A DNA stretch of 64,000 bases from assembly GCA_027627225.1 (NCBI GenBank), contig CM051025.1:57997681-58061680 (forward strand), given 5' to 3'. The position numbers and the translations under genes are program-made. This DNA is from Congeria kusceri (lineage: Eukaryota > Mollusca > Bivalvia > Myida > Dreissenidae). The stretch's first letter is position 1; each line of letters opens with the position of its first letter. Shown piece after piece: positions 1-13,163 of this stretch. A model generated the notes under the pieces. It saw only the letters and a list, made by a program, of their open reading frames with translations, was not told where the DNA came from and did not search any database.

Positions 1-1143
1 AATCCTTAAACTAAAACAGTCTTAAAAAATAGGGGTCACCGGCCTTTTTCTGGAAATATTAAATTTTGAATACGGTACCTGTGGAAGCCTTGTTTCAGTT
101 AGTGTTACTAAGAATGTTGACTAAAATTAAGCGTTTATTTTCAAACCAAGATTCAGATTTTAAAATGCATATTTTTTAATGTTTCGTTTGGTAATATACA
201 AGTGCGGTTTAATGATTAAACGCGCATTATCTACAGTTATAATTTAAGAAATGACTTGTAATGGGCACTTAACGAGGTAAATTTTGCATTAAATTGGCCT
301 TTGAAAACATCCATAATTTATCAAATATACGAATATCTTTTGTTCCAAACGACAGATTTTGTTAAAAGATCCCACATACATGCGTCATTGCATACTAAAA
401 CTAAAGCAGTCTTGAAAAATAGGGGTCACCGGCCTTGTTCCGGAAATATTGGGTTTTTTATACTGTACTTGTCGAAGCCCCTTTTTCAGTTTCTTTTTTA
501 TCACTGTTTTAAGTATATAGGATAGTTATTTTTAAAACAAGGTTATGGTTCTTTCAACCGATATGTTTGTACGTGCTTTGCTTGGCAATATACATGTGTA
601 TGTTGATAATAAAAACGTTTTACCTACATTTACTGCTTAAATAATGAATATGACTTGACATTTAAGTGTGTCAGATGGGACTAATAATACTTTCTGAAAC
701 TTCATTTTGCATCAAATGCATATTTTGTTCCAAACGACATGTTTTCTTAAATTTTCGCACATACATGCACCAACGTATACTTACACCAAAACAATAAGTA
801 AAACAATGGCTAATCGAATTTGTTTGGGAAATATTGGTTTTCATATAGGGTACCTGTGTAGCCTTTTTTCCTGTTTTTTTTAACATACATACACAGCGTA
901 TCAATATAATGAAGATATTTAATGGATCATTTCTAAACTAAATATGTTTGGAAATAAATTGCATAGTGTTTTTGATTATAATATATGCTTTATGAACTTT
1001 TGCTATTATAAATATTTACTTTGAATGGACATTTGAGATGAAATTAGTATATTGTAACCCATATACATGTACATTAAAGACAAAATGAACCAAAAGGAGA
1101 AATTAACCCAATTATTTTCTTTTTGTTGCGAACGTCTTTAATA
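1..1143 (+). repeat. Dispersed repeat block, left copy (inverted partner at 58.5-59.7 kb)
   Basis: The whole block matches the reverse complement of about 58523-59690 with scattered substitutions and small indels. Inside it, a unit of about 390 bp is repeated: the text AGGGGTCACCGGCC occurs near 31 and near 421, and a diverged third copy lies near 800. The right boundary falls at GTTGCGAACGTCTTTAA (1125-1141). The left boundary is outside the window. No credible reading frame is present. It is either a non-autonomous mobile element or a fragment of a satellite-like array. The family is not recognised. Confidence 0.8.
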
Positions 1144-2435
1144 AGATTTTGTTACGAAGATTGCCGAGTAAATAAATAGTATGGAAATCGCACCGTCTAT
1201 AAACCTTTTTGGGTAGGACGGTACATTATATAATTTTACAATTAAGTTTTTAAATTATATCTATGTTTCCGTATTAAATCGTAAATGAATTGCACACATT
1301 CAACAAATATACATATTTTTCTTCGAACGTCATGAAGTTTTGATGACATACGATCATTATGATTTATAATATCGGGCATTTAAAAGAAAGATTCGACAGA
1401 GCATTAAACTGACAAGATTACATGAGAGGCAAGTAACATGAAAGAAACACGTTTGATTAAAATATTATAGATATTGGAACGCAATACAATGAAATTTGGG
1501 AAAACAAAATCTGACAGTTGCAGGCTTAAAGGAAAGAAACTACGACTGGAACTAAGATTTGTGTACAATGTGGAGACGTGAAAGATACCACAAAGGAAGT
1601 TGCAATTTGCAATTTGGAGGTTTATGTCATTAAGCATGATGCATAATTTGGCTGGATGTGTCCTCCATAGTCGTCAAACGCAAAAGTTACCGACGCCACA
1701 GGATTCACCTGCGTGTTCTCGTCACGCAATGAAGTGCATATACATACAATGATGGACAGGTGATGGACTTTCAGGGCTTATACTGGTTCTTTCAGTCTAT
1801 ATTTTGTGATAATAATGAGGTGTGACATCATACTGTTGCGTTTTCTTACGAGCATACCGTCAATCATTATTTTAATACATAATACTTATTGTAAACGATT
1901 TTAATTTTCGTTATAGTACCAAATGAGAATAAAGCGCAAAATATATGAAAACGAAATTTACCAGGTATTCGGTAATTGATATGATTGCCTATGTATTAAT
2001 ACTCGGCCAAAGCGTTGACGTGTCATGTAAGGATGTTCTCAATTTAAAGTTAGCTTAAATCTATTGGTCTGGATTATTTTATTCTGGGCAAATAACGATT
2101 AAATTCATTTATTTAAAAAATGTGTGCTTCTTCACATCTTTATAAACTATTTCCTAGATGTTTTTGGTGTGGTAAAAAGTTGATCCATTTAAATATATGA
2201 CTTATGGACGCAATATGTTTTCACTGGCCTTTGTTGTATACTCGCCACTCATTGCCAAGACATTAACATTACCGTTTTCGTTTTCAACCGTCATAATAAT
2301 ATTGACTGCAGCGTTTTTTGACAATCACGTGTTGGTGGAGCTAGGCCTTTATTCGTATTATATGCTGTATTACCCAAAGCATTCTCTATCAATGTACAAA
2401 TTCTTGAACTACTACCATATAATTACACCTTTCAG
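1144..2435. other. AT-rich spacer without recognisable genes
   Basis: Only short chance frames are present on either strand. A pyrimidine stretch ending in TTTCAG at 2431-2435 could be the acceptor of a 5'-UTR intron just before the first coding exon of gene A. Confidence 0.5.
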
Positions 2436-2444
2436 GAAGGCAAA

Positions 2445-5267
2445 ATGACAGAAGGACGTTTACTCGAAATCCCCCCAAACTTTCAAGACATTGTTACAGA
2501 AGCAATAAAAACACGCATAACTCTAGAAAGATTTGTTGCGGTCTTCGGCCAGGTATAAACACGTAACAATTACGTATAATTCATATTGCATGAATTCTTT
2601 TGGAACAATATACATAGCCATGTATATGCGACAAAAATATTCACAATCAGATTCAACAGAGGAACTGACTAAAGATTAATAAGAAAGTACGGCTTTCAGG
2701 AAAGATCTGTAACAAAACGTACCGAAAAAAAATTAACAAGAAGCACCCGCGTGTATTGTACACGTTCAAGGTTAAATGTTTCTAATTGCCTGCTTCCTTT
2801 ATTTAGGCAAAGGATGATCAAGACTTATCACAAGTCATGAGCAGTACTCCAGAAGCTGACCAGTTGCTACAAGATGTACAAAACATTACATTTGGTGGCT
2901 TGCCATACGATTGTGCTGATAGCATGACGCCATTGTGAGTTTTTTTACGAGGCTATTACAACATCAACTAAAAAATTACCAGGCTATTACAACATCTACT
3001 TCCATGAACGAACTTCAGATAAATTGCTTAATATCATAAATATCCATGTGTCCGTACAAGTCATTTCGGAGTTTGTACAAAATTTGATAACGATGCACTG
3101 CTGCTTACGAACGTCAAACACTGTCATTTTCAACCACTTGCGAAACAAACGCTTGTTCATTTCTATTCTTAAACGTTAGCTTTTTTGACATAATACAACG
3201 TTATCATTTGGGGCGCCTGTGTTATAGGTTTTAATAATAACTTTGAGTTTAAATTATACATATTTGCCGGAAATTAACATTACGAAATGTTTGAAGATCG
3301 ACCTAGTAATGACAAAAACCATACTACGTGCTTCTTTTTTAGAAGTATTGTTGTTATATAAGTAAACAAAACAGGCAGATAGAAAAGACAAACGTCCGCA
3401 TGAAAAAACTGCATCACTACGTCAGCAGTTCCTAGCCGAGGTAGACGATCTCGCGGGAAAAATGTACCTTAGAAAGTTTATTCTTGTTTTTATTGTATCC
3501 TTCTAATTTCATTTTGCAACAGTGGTATGAACTTTTCCTACATACTTTACTATCGTTTTTTCGCAGTGCAGTAATTTTCACGTCTGAAAATAGAGCGAAT
3601 TTTAGATCCCGCTTTATTTTTTTTTCTTTAAGACTAGATACAAATTATAAAAATATGCACAATTTAAAGGCAGCAATAATATTCAATAATGCGAGAAATT
3701 TAGTCACCGCGAAATTAAATGATTTTATACTTACTAATCATTGCTTAACAGACCCATCGTCGTTCACGTGACAGCCGTATACTGCTTATATACTTTCGGA
3801 TATCATGTGAAACTATACACGATTAAATGTATTAGTTATTCATCAAATTAAAATGATTTAAGATTCACATGCTTTTAACAGTAAACCATTTAATAAACGA
3901 ATATATTATAGTAACAGCGCTAAAATTAAGAAAATACGACAAACTAATAAACAATTTAGTGTACTTAAACACGTTTTACTTCTACGTTTCAGGTTTGAAA
4001 AGCTAGCATTAAAAGTAGACAAAATAACTCGAGGGAAGTTAAAATTGGAATTTAGACTAAAAAATATCGCAAACGAGCTACAGACTACCCGCAAGCAATC
4101 GGTAAACAAAACCAACGAATATCAACGTAAAGGAATAGCCGCTTTAGATAAGGAAAATGTTGATATGAAGGAGTACATAAAACATTTAAAAGAAGATTCG
4201 GACACCCAGTTACTTAATTTGCAGCGTAATTAAGAAGATGTCAGATAGGAACGGAATTTGTTATTAGAAACATAAACACTCCTGTTACTAATGAGATATC
4301 AATAAGTTCCACTAGCTGCGTTTTAATATTGTTAAATACTTAAAAACATTTTAGAAATGTGTATTCACACCCCATGGCATGCGCATGAACACTCCAAACT
4401 TCGTGTACATAATGTTTTTTCGGCGTAGCTGTCTAAGATCACCTTTGACCCAGACTTTCTTCCGATAATTATGCAGCGAAAAAATTGAATGTCAATAGAA
4501 TTGGGCAAATGTTCTAATTCTAAGGAATTCAAACTTCAAACATTAGTTTAACGTGTACCAATAACTGTAGAATACTTTTGGAGATTAAAAAATTGAAAAC
4601 ATGGAGCTGTATGATTGGCTTATTCTTCGCAGCATAGATATTAATGATAATTTTATTTAATTTTTAAATTAATGAATTTATATCGAATTAACTTTTGCGT
4701 CCGAGAAGTTTTCTTATAGTGTCCGAAAAATCTTGGATCCAATAAGTCTCTTAATATTGGAGGGTACCAAACATTCTGGGGTCTGAGAAGTCACGTAACC
4801 GATCATCTTGGCCGTCTGTTTAGGTAATTTTTAAATGATATCTCAATATTAAAATTCAACGCCGATTGTCTTTTTTAAAGACATTTCTTGTCTCACATTT
4901 GTTTGAATTTTGTGTCTGTGTCACTTCGTTTATATTAAAACATGTTAATACAAGCAAGCTAATACACACGCATTCGCAAATTCATCAGTACAGTGTATAT
5001 TTTCAAGGATGAAGGATATGCCGTGGCAAAGCCAAAATGCTCACCACCAGCGTGAGATCGATGACGGCCGCATCAAGGAATTCGATAGAGAACTTGAACA
5101 TGTTGAACTTGAAGAGAGAGATAAATTGCAGCCATAGTGAGATAATAAAATTATTTACATTTTAATACTAAATAAAAGTGACCTTTTTAAAATAGAAATA
5201 TGAAAATTAACAACCACTACAGTAAAAGTATTATATAACATGCAGTATAAATGTATTTATTCAGTTT

Positions 5268-5317
<50 letters not shown>

Positions 5318-7659
5318 GTTATTGTTATTGTTATACCCCAGTCGAAGAAGTGATATATTCATGTCTAACTAACAACAACGAATTACACATATATTTCAGG
5401 AAATAAAGCATTTGGTTTATTCAGGAAATAAAGCATTTGAGTACGATAAACGAGAAACTAAATAGAGACAAAAGTGAGCTGCAGAGCACAAGGACACTTT
5501 CTTCAATATTTGCAGAGTTTTTGCTCTTTGTTTTAATTGTCTTGTGCTGAGCACACCTCCATTAGTATTGAAGGGATTCAAATCAAACTTCACATAATGA
5601 TAAAGGACAATGAGCAGAAGTGCAGAGCATAAGGATCACAACTATTTCTTCAATATTTACGAAAACACGAAAAAAACGAGCAACTGAATAGAGACAAAAG
5701 TGTGCTGAAAGAAACCAACAATTTGTTACGCAACGAAAGCTCAAAAACTGAAAAAGCTATGAAAAATGCAAGGAAGCAACTTTGGAATACTGAACGCATC
5801 CTTGACGATGCGAGAAGAACGAACAACCATATTAAAGCTGAGTTAGAAGGCAAAGTTGTGTCACGAGAGAGACAAATAGATACGCTAATCGCTGAACGTG
5901 ATGACATAAAACAACAGGTTAAATTTTGTTTGATATTTAAAAGGGGAGACGATAGGTCTCAACGTTTTGTCATTTTTAGCATCAATAATTGAATGCATCT
6001 TTCAAATGCGGCAATATTTTAAATACTAAATAATTTAAATATCGGTACTCAATTTAAATAACAAAATATAATCATAAAGAGCTAGGCAATGTTTAGCCGT
6101 ATCTAAATAATCAGGCAATTTTACCGTTTAAAGAACGTATGTGTAAAACTCCGCTGATAAACATTTTGTATTAGATCAATGTTTTATTAACTATAAATAT
6201 AGCAAGTTGGCTGGACACAAACTTACCGATCAAAATCCTGACATTGCTGACCTCAGTGATCCTAACAAAGCGATGAAGTTATCCGAACGCTTCGGGACTC
6301 TGTATGATGACGAATGGACTAATGGATTTGAAGAGCTCACGGACAAGCCGGGCGTGGTCGAGCGAGATGCGTTTACATTTATACTGCGATTTTTAGAGGT
6401 TTAATATAATTGTATTCCATATACACTCATAGTTGAACAAGTAAAAATGGCAATGGTGAAATGGTAAATATACTGACCCACAGTAACAATAACACAAGTT
6501 ATCGTAGTTGTAGTGCTTTATTTTAATCACGTACATATTTGGTACAAGTGATATGTAAATACGGTATATTAATAGGAATGCTGGAATAAAAGCCAGGAAT
6601 AAGCCTCCGAAAGGATGGCTGCTTCAAAAATGCCTTACTCTTTCCGATTCAAAATCCAGATGCTGTTCAAGTAAGATGTCTTCGCTTTTTTATTAACAAA
6701 CCAATCATGTGTAACGCTCCCTCATTGGTTTGGAGTAGTTGATTAATATTATTCTATACAACCGTGTTGTATGCATGTATGAATATATGTTTTATAAGAC
6801 TGCGTGTTGATAATTCGCTTCTATACTCTGTTCAATAACTTGTAAAAAAAATCATATAAAGCTTGGGTACGTAATGAACTGAATTAAGCTCAAAAGCCTA
6901 TCGAAAACTTCTGGTTTGTATACAGCAAAGTATTGGTTGTTTTTCCCGCAGGAGTTTGGTGATGTCAGGCACGACTGGGGTCAAAGGAACTACGTGCCAT
7001 TAGAGACGCTCGCAGATTAATTGGTCCGAACGTTGCAGCTATGGTGAAACAGGTAATAACATTATTTTGTTACAAATAAAAAAATCACTCACAATTCTAA
7101 TTAAATTGTTATTTTCGAGTATCTTACTTTATGTACTCGTATGTTCTTAGTTAATTATTTTACAGTTTAAAGTTTCTACTGAATGATGGTTGTCGCTCTA
7201 TTACAATGATTACTTAAATGAACCTGTATTTGATAAACACCTCCTACTAGTATTTTCTATAGTTATATAAACTGTCAGATATAACATCAACACACATGTA
7301 ATGGATTTATAAAAAATAATACTATAGCATAGTGCTATTCATCAGAAATCTTGTTTGCAGCACTATTTGTCACAGAATGTCAGGACGAAAAAGAAAAAAT
7401 CGATGCTTGCAAACCCTATGTTGAGAGTTTCGCAGAAATGTGTTGGCTGATGGCGTTGGCGGATCCTCCTCTGCACATTGGTTTCTCTGCCCAGAAAGGA
7501 GACGCGATGGATACGGCCCGGCACACCACGTATGAAAAATCTGGATCCACCATTAATTATTTGGTGTGGCCGCCTTTGTATGCCAGCGAGGGCGGTGGAC
7601 TCCTGTCGAATGGAACTGCAGCAACACTGCGAACAACAGACTGGAAGGACAATGAATGA
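2445..7659 (+). CDS. Mieap (SPATA18)-like protein, gene A, possibly degenerate
   Basis: First of three tandem paralogues. Proposed exons: 2445-2552 (ATG start, 36 codons), 2807-2934, perhaps 3383-3463, 3993-4225, about 5008-5136, about 5660-5917, 6203-6398, 6597-6670, 6969-7052 and 7384-7659 with TGA. The middle exons encode charged, coiled-coil-like helices. The 6203-6398 exon carries LSDPNKAMKLSERF and LYDDEW, the counterpart of LSDPN/LYDNEW in gene B. The last exon has CKPYV..MCWLM..DPP followed by NYLVWPPLYASEGGG, which I read as the C-terminal Mieap domain. In vertebrates that protein acts on damaged mitochondria. The first four exons join in phase, as do the last four. The joins around 4225/5008, 5136/5660 and 5917/6203 do not, so exons are missing from my model, splice sites are non-standard, or the copy is decaying. 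Confidence 0.55.
5270..5332 (+). repeat. (ATT)n microsatellite, shading into (GTT)n
   Basis: A pure run of TTA/ATT triplets ends in a few TTG/TTA triplets. It lies between two coiled-coil exon candidates of gene A. Confidence 0.95.
5398..5500 (+). pseudogene. Partial duplicate of a gene A coiled-coil exon
   Basis: The stretch reading NEKLNRDKSELQ (about 5446-5482) closely resembles NEQLNRDKSVLK in the real exon at about 5673-5710, and flanking text such as the CAGAGCACAAGGA and TTCTTCAATATTT pieces is also repeated. After the similar part the frame runs into hydrophobic, non-coil residues and a TGA. It appears to be a local tandem duplication of exon sequence, probably not used, although alternative use is possible. 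Confidence 0.4.
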
Positions 7660-8890
7660 TGACGAAATACATGACTAAAGCTTGTATGTGATTTAAAAGC
7701 ATAACATTTGATTATTTCATCTTGTATTTATACAATTAATTTGTACGAATTTATGTTTGACTATGTTTATGTGTGTGTTGTAATTTAAGGATTTGCTTTG
7801 GAGAACATATTTAGCGTTAAATGAAAATTGTATTGCATGCTTAAACTTTAAAATCGAAATTAATGTCAACGACATTTCTATTTTATTTAATAAGTTTCAT
7901 AAGTGTAATAAGTTTCATTAATAATTAATTTGTGTTAATGTGTTTAAATGTGCACAAATCGTTTGTATATGTACGAACATTCCATTAGTATAGATATAAA
8001 AAAAATAAGTTAAAGCTATGGTTTCAAGCTGAATATACTGAACTCTTATCGTGTTACATTGTTTAAAGATTCACGTTTCACCTTGAATAAGGTTTTCTTA
8101 AATTAATCAAAGCAAATAATCATTTGAAATATATTTTATTCACTTGTATTTAGTTATTAGTTATCAAAAGAAAAACTTTAAGTAATAGTCAGAATATATA
8201 CTTCTACCCGACAACAGATGTAGTCATAGAGGTCAACCCTTTAACTTTGCCCAGATGGGGCGAACCTGACCTACCATAGAATGCGCTTACATGATTTATA
8301 AATAAAATAGTATAAACCTGATACTACTCAGCAAAATAACACGTGGATTTGAAAAAAGTAGACTAATTATAATATTGTCGAAAAATGTACTGCATAGTAT
8401 GATTTTATTACCAGAGTGGTAATGTCCTAATGTCGAGGAATGATGATTGGGTTAATTGGGGATACATGCATATTGAAATATACTTTTTCCATTATATATA
8501 GTATTAATTGCGCTTTTCATTTGACGTGTGATAGGTGAACAAGATACGCACGTAGATGTGAAAAATATTTTTAATAGACAATGGATAATATAAAATATGT
8601 GGATATAGTATTGGTTTATATAACGTGTGTAAGCAGATATTTTCCATAGAAAATGGACTAAACAAAATATATATTATTTTGGTATATATTCTTAAAAACG
8701 TGTGTAAGAAGACAAATCCAACACTAACCATTATTGTATGATAAACTATTCCTAAGAACAATAAAAATATGTATTATTGACAATACTTTTTTTCAGTAGT
8801 TATGACTGACTACGAGTGTGTTCTTTCGCAGTTAAATGTTGACGTCGTTCAATAAATGTTACTACTAGTACTTTTTATCTCGACTAATCG
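7660..8890. other. 3' flank of gene A, no further gene seen
   Basis: AT-rich sequence with poly-A and poly-T runs. No close AATAAA follows the stop codon; the first clean one I see is at about 8300. No convincing coding sequence. Confidence 0.4.
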
Positions 8891-8894
8891 AAGA

Positions 8895-9625
8895 ATAGGT
8901 GAGCTATCCTACTACCCCCGGCGTCGGCGTCCGCGTCTGAATTGGTTAAAGTTTTTATTCAAAAGACTTGAAACTTCAAAACTACATAAGTTATTCACTT
9001 GAAACTTGGAATATACCTTTGCAATCAACTCCAGTATCAGGGGCAACATTCCCCATAACTCTGGTTTGTATTTTGACAGAGTTCTGCCCCTTTTTCACAT
9101 AGATTTTCAAGTTAAAGTTTAAATTAAAAAGTTTTGTAACTTCAAAACTAAATAAGTTATTCACTTGAAACTTGGAACTTATCTATGTCATCAACTCCAG
9201 TATCATGGGCAACATTTCCTTTATCTCGTTTTGTGTTTTGACAGAGTTATGCCCCTTTTTCACATAGATTTTCTGGTTAAAGTTTATATTCAAAAGTTTG
9301 TAACTTCAATACTACATATGCTTTTCACTTCAAGCTTGGAACTAACCTTTGTCATCAATTCTGCTATCAGGAGCAACATTACCCATAACTCTATTTCTAT
9401 TTTGACAGAGTTATGCTCCGTTTTCGCTTAGAGTTTCTGTTTAAAATTTATATTCAATCGTTTGGTAACTTCAAAACTACATAAGTTATTCACTTGAAAC
9501 TTGGAACTAATCTTTGTCATCAACTCTTATATCAGGGGCAACATTACCCATAACTCTGTTTATTATGTTGACAGACGTATGCACACTTTTTACATAGATT
9601 TTGTGTTAAAGTTTTTGTTCCAAAA
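8895..9625 (+). repeat. 165-bp tandem repeat, about four copies
   Basis: The anchor ACTTCAAAAC starts at 8973, 9139, 9303 (variant) and 9468, giving periods of 166, 164 and 165 bp. Each unit continues with TTCACTTGAAACTTGGAA, CATCAACTCCAGTATCAGG and GACAGAGTTATGCCCC. Before the array is a GC-rich leader (CCCCGGCGTCGGCGTCCGCG, about 8917-8936). Chance frames in it are not genes. From memory, very similar text is common in bivalve genomes. Confidence 0.9.
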
Positions 9626-12600
9626 ATGTATAAACTATACAAAGCTTCACACAAACGTTTTGTAGTATTAATGGCCCTTCCACTAATACAAAATATGTAC
9701 CAACTGAAATACTTCGAATAGTCGAGCGCGTTGTCCTCTGATAGCGCTTGTCTAGTTTAAACATACAGTAACGCATTAAATTATTTAAACTGTTTTAGGA
9801 TTTATCTGTACCACTCATCATAAACTACAAGATACACACAAAATGCATTTTATTATTAGACTATTTTATGTTCTAATCTTTTACACTTACAGAGCAGTGA
9901 TATTTACTTCAACACTTTAACACCTCGACTGGAGTGGAAGCTATGAATTGACAAAAAATCTTGAATAATATTAAAGATAAACACAGCAATATAGCAATAT
10001 AGAAAATGGAATCAAATAGAACTTGAATGGTTTATTATCGAAAATCGAATCGGGTCATTTACAATCAAGTTAGTGAGTCAACGATGCAGTGAAAGAATCG
10101 TCGAAGCGCTATCTACAACAGATTGCGAGACAACTGCACAACTTCAACGCTTTCACAGAAATACCGCATATTTTATATTAATGTTAATTGCATATACAAG
10201 TTTATGTGGTGTGGTGTTAATGATTTCAAGTGCATAGGAAGAAATCTACACACAATTTAAACACACTTTCAAGAAACAACATATCGTTCTAAACAACGAT
10301 TTCGTTTTTGTTTTAGCCTGTTTAAGTGTGAAGGTTAAAAACGAACAATAAACATTCTCAGTATGCAATATGAATAGTATGTAATACTATCGCTACATAA
10401 ACAATGTATACAGACAAACATCACTCTTACAGAAACATTCGCACACCGTCAAAAACTAAAAGACAGATGTTAACAACTCCAAATATGCAAACAATTCTAT
10501 GACACATATAGAATATATATACACATATTACTATGCGGTAACATTGCGAATATTTATCAATGCCTTAGTCAAATCATTTTTGCCATATATGGTAATATTT
10601 ACTACAGATTCTGAGAAGGCGGAGTTCAAAATAGCCAATTAAAAGCCATACATAGCGTTATTTGAGAACATGCTCTTAACGTTTTCACTTAATAGGTGCA
10701 ATCAATCAATATTATTTGATAAAAATGAGGTTATATTCTAGAAAAAAGTATTATAATTATGTTTAGTTTGCAGATTTTTTCGACATATGCTGGACAAAGG
10801 TGTCCATTATTTTTTAACTGGAGCCACATTATCAAAATTTAATGTGTGGTGAAAGTGCATGTGTATAAATCACTTAGTTTCGAAATCATTGATACTCAAT
10901 TTTATTCAGCAGTAATTGGAACTGCGCATCATTAACCATTTTTCAACTAAATCGTTATTATACCAAACGTACTATTTTGGCTCAGCATTGGTAGTGGTTT
11001 TCTTGTTTATTTTGGTTTACATAAACGGTACACCATACTACGTAATGTTTGTAATGTTTAGAGGCGCACACGTCCAATATATTGTTTCTTGAGATGCTTG
11101 AATATTAGTTATCCAGTCGGCAGGGATACGTAATTCTACCAGCACCTCCCTATATTGTCTTGAATAGATTCTTGCAATTCTCTATTTCAACTGTTTCTTT
11201 GAGCTGTTATTCCAGTCATCGGTGATAAATTCAGACCTCTAACGTCAGTTTCTTTATAATACAATTCTTCCCCAAGGCGTTATGAAGCAAACACATTTAG
11301 GGCCCTGGTCAAACTATACCGGGACGACACTGCACGATGTGTTTAGTTTCCTATTACTGACACAAGAAAATCAACATATTATTTTTTGAAAATATAAAGT
11401 CTAATACAAAGATATTGTTTAAAAACATGCATTGGAAGCATTGCAAACAAAGGGCCATTCGAGGACAATCATCCGACCAGTAGATCAAATAGATAATCAG
11501 ATCCTCAAACCATTTCCAACATCTGTGATATAACTTGCTGCTGCTAATGTCCATATAGGATATTTAATCTTGTATTCTTTGCATTCTGTTCAATTGAAAT
11601 CATCAAAAGAAAACAGAGACTAAAGTACATATAGGACCATATAGAGATTCTTTCCGCACGTCCGTTATGTGTCTGAAGCTTACATCATTTTTCAAACAAT
11701 TATAAGTACATGGTATGAAATAGCGGATCATACGCTTAGCATCCTCTATACTCCAAAAAGAGATTAAACACTCATAATGTCCTAGCAGTTTATGTTTTAC
11801 AATACTGCACAATGCAGGTATACCATCAAATAATCCAGTGATACATTTCACCAGTTACTGTAACGATAACTCAATCACTTAAGGTATCCTATACGTGTAT
11901 ATATGTATTCACATTTCCAGAGTTACGGGTATAAGTATTTGTTATTTTATATTGAAAAAATATACAATTATAAGCACAATTTTGTGAACAACATGTGAGT
12001 TATGGTTATGAATTAAGCTTAAATAAAAGAGTGTCCATAGTCATGTTAAAAAGTAAACATTGTCTGCAATATGATGGACCAAATACTGACTCATCAATAA
12101 CGATATACTGATTCATCAATAATGATTTAATATTTTCAAAAAATCGGTCTATGTTTGCTACAATGGTGCACCATACTTAATACTTCTTTTAGCAATCGAT
12201 AGACTGCGACAGTTAACAGCTAATAACAAACGAAAACAAAGGGATTTCTTTATCTGGATAAGTTCCAAATGAGTTTACTTCAAAACATATAAGCTGATAT
12301 GATATCAGGTTTCAGAACATAAATTTTGCATTCGTGTGTATTAACATTCCGTATACGTTAAACAATGCGCGTTTCTTAAAACTGCCGTCAACTACCTTCC
12401 TGGTATAAAGGTCAGCTAATTTAAAGATCGATATACACTGCGTGGTATTGGGAATAGAAGCTATTGGTTCACTGATTCACATTTTGAAAGCGTTACATAT
12501 TCAGCCGTGGCAATCGTACTTAAATAAATAAAACGAACAATTAATAAACTGTACAACACAATTATGCCGTATCAGAATACGACCGTTTAATACTGCAAGT

Positions 12601-13068
12601 GAATAAAGAAACTGTAGAGACTCAATATACCTTAACAGTGTATTGTTTTGTTTAAAGGATCTTTGAAATAAAAATACAATACTTTCAACTAATTGAGAGG
12701 ACATAATTGTAAAGGTAAGGTGTTTTTCATTTGTTCCATGTTTCTATTAAGTACGAGTGTTTAGCACGGTAACGTTTTATTTTGAGTGTGTCAATATATA
12801 ATAAATGTATTATAATCACTCGCTCAAAACGCAGGTCATGTAGATCTACTTTCGTTTTACATAGACATCGTACAGAATGACTTGAGCTTATGTTTTATAT
12901 CGTACTGTTATGGGAGCTTATGTTAAACTACTGTAGCTGATATTTTTTCCACATTTACGTGAAAAAAAGGATAAATTACTGTGCATCTAATTTTGCAACA
13001 GATCTACGCAATGTGAATTGCAATTACAAATAATGCGCATATTGTTAAAACTTGGAATGTAAACATTT
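9626..13068. other. Intergenic region between genes A and B
   Basis: AT-rich and apparently single-copy. Some minus-strand frames of 66-82 codons (11354-11554, 11603-11851, 12501-12704) lack a good start context, splice context or any similarity I recognise, so I do not annotate them as genes. Confidence 0.4.
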
Positions 13069-13094
13069 GTCCTAGTAACTCGGTAACTAAGGAC
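13069..13094. promoter_or_regulatory. Imperfect palindrome upstream of gene B
   Basis: The sequence from GTCCTAGTAAC to GTAACTAAGGAC forms an imperfect dyad 70 bp before the ATG of gene B. It resembles a transcription-factor half-site pair, loosely an RFX X-box. Position and symmetry are the only support. Confidence 0.25.
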
Positions 13095-13163
13095 GATAAT
13101 GTTCGAGATCTGTCATATATTCTACTTTCGGACGTATTTATTTATTTCCCAAGGCAGTGCAAG

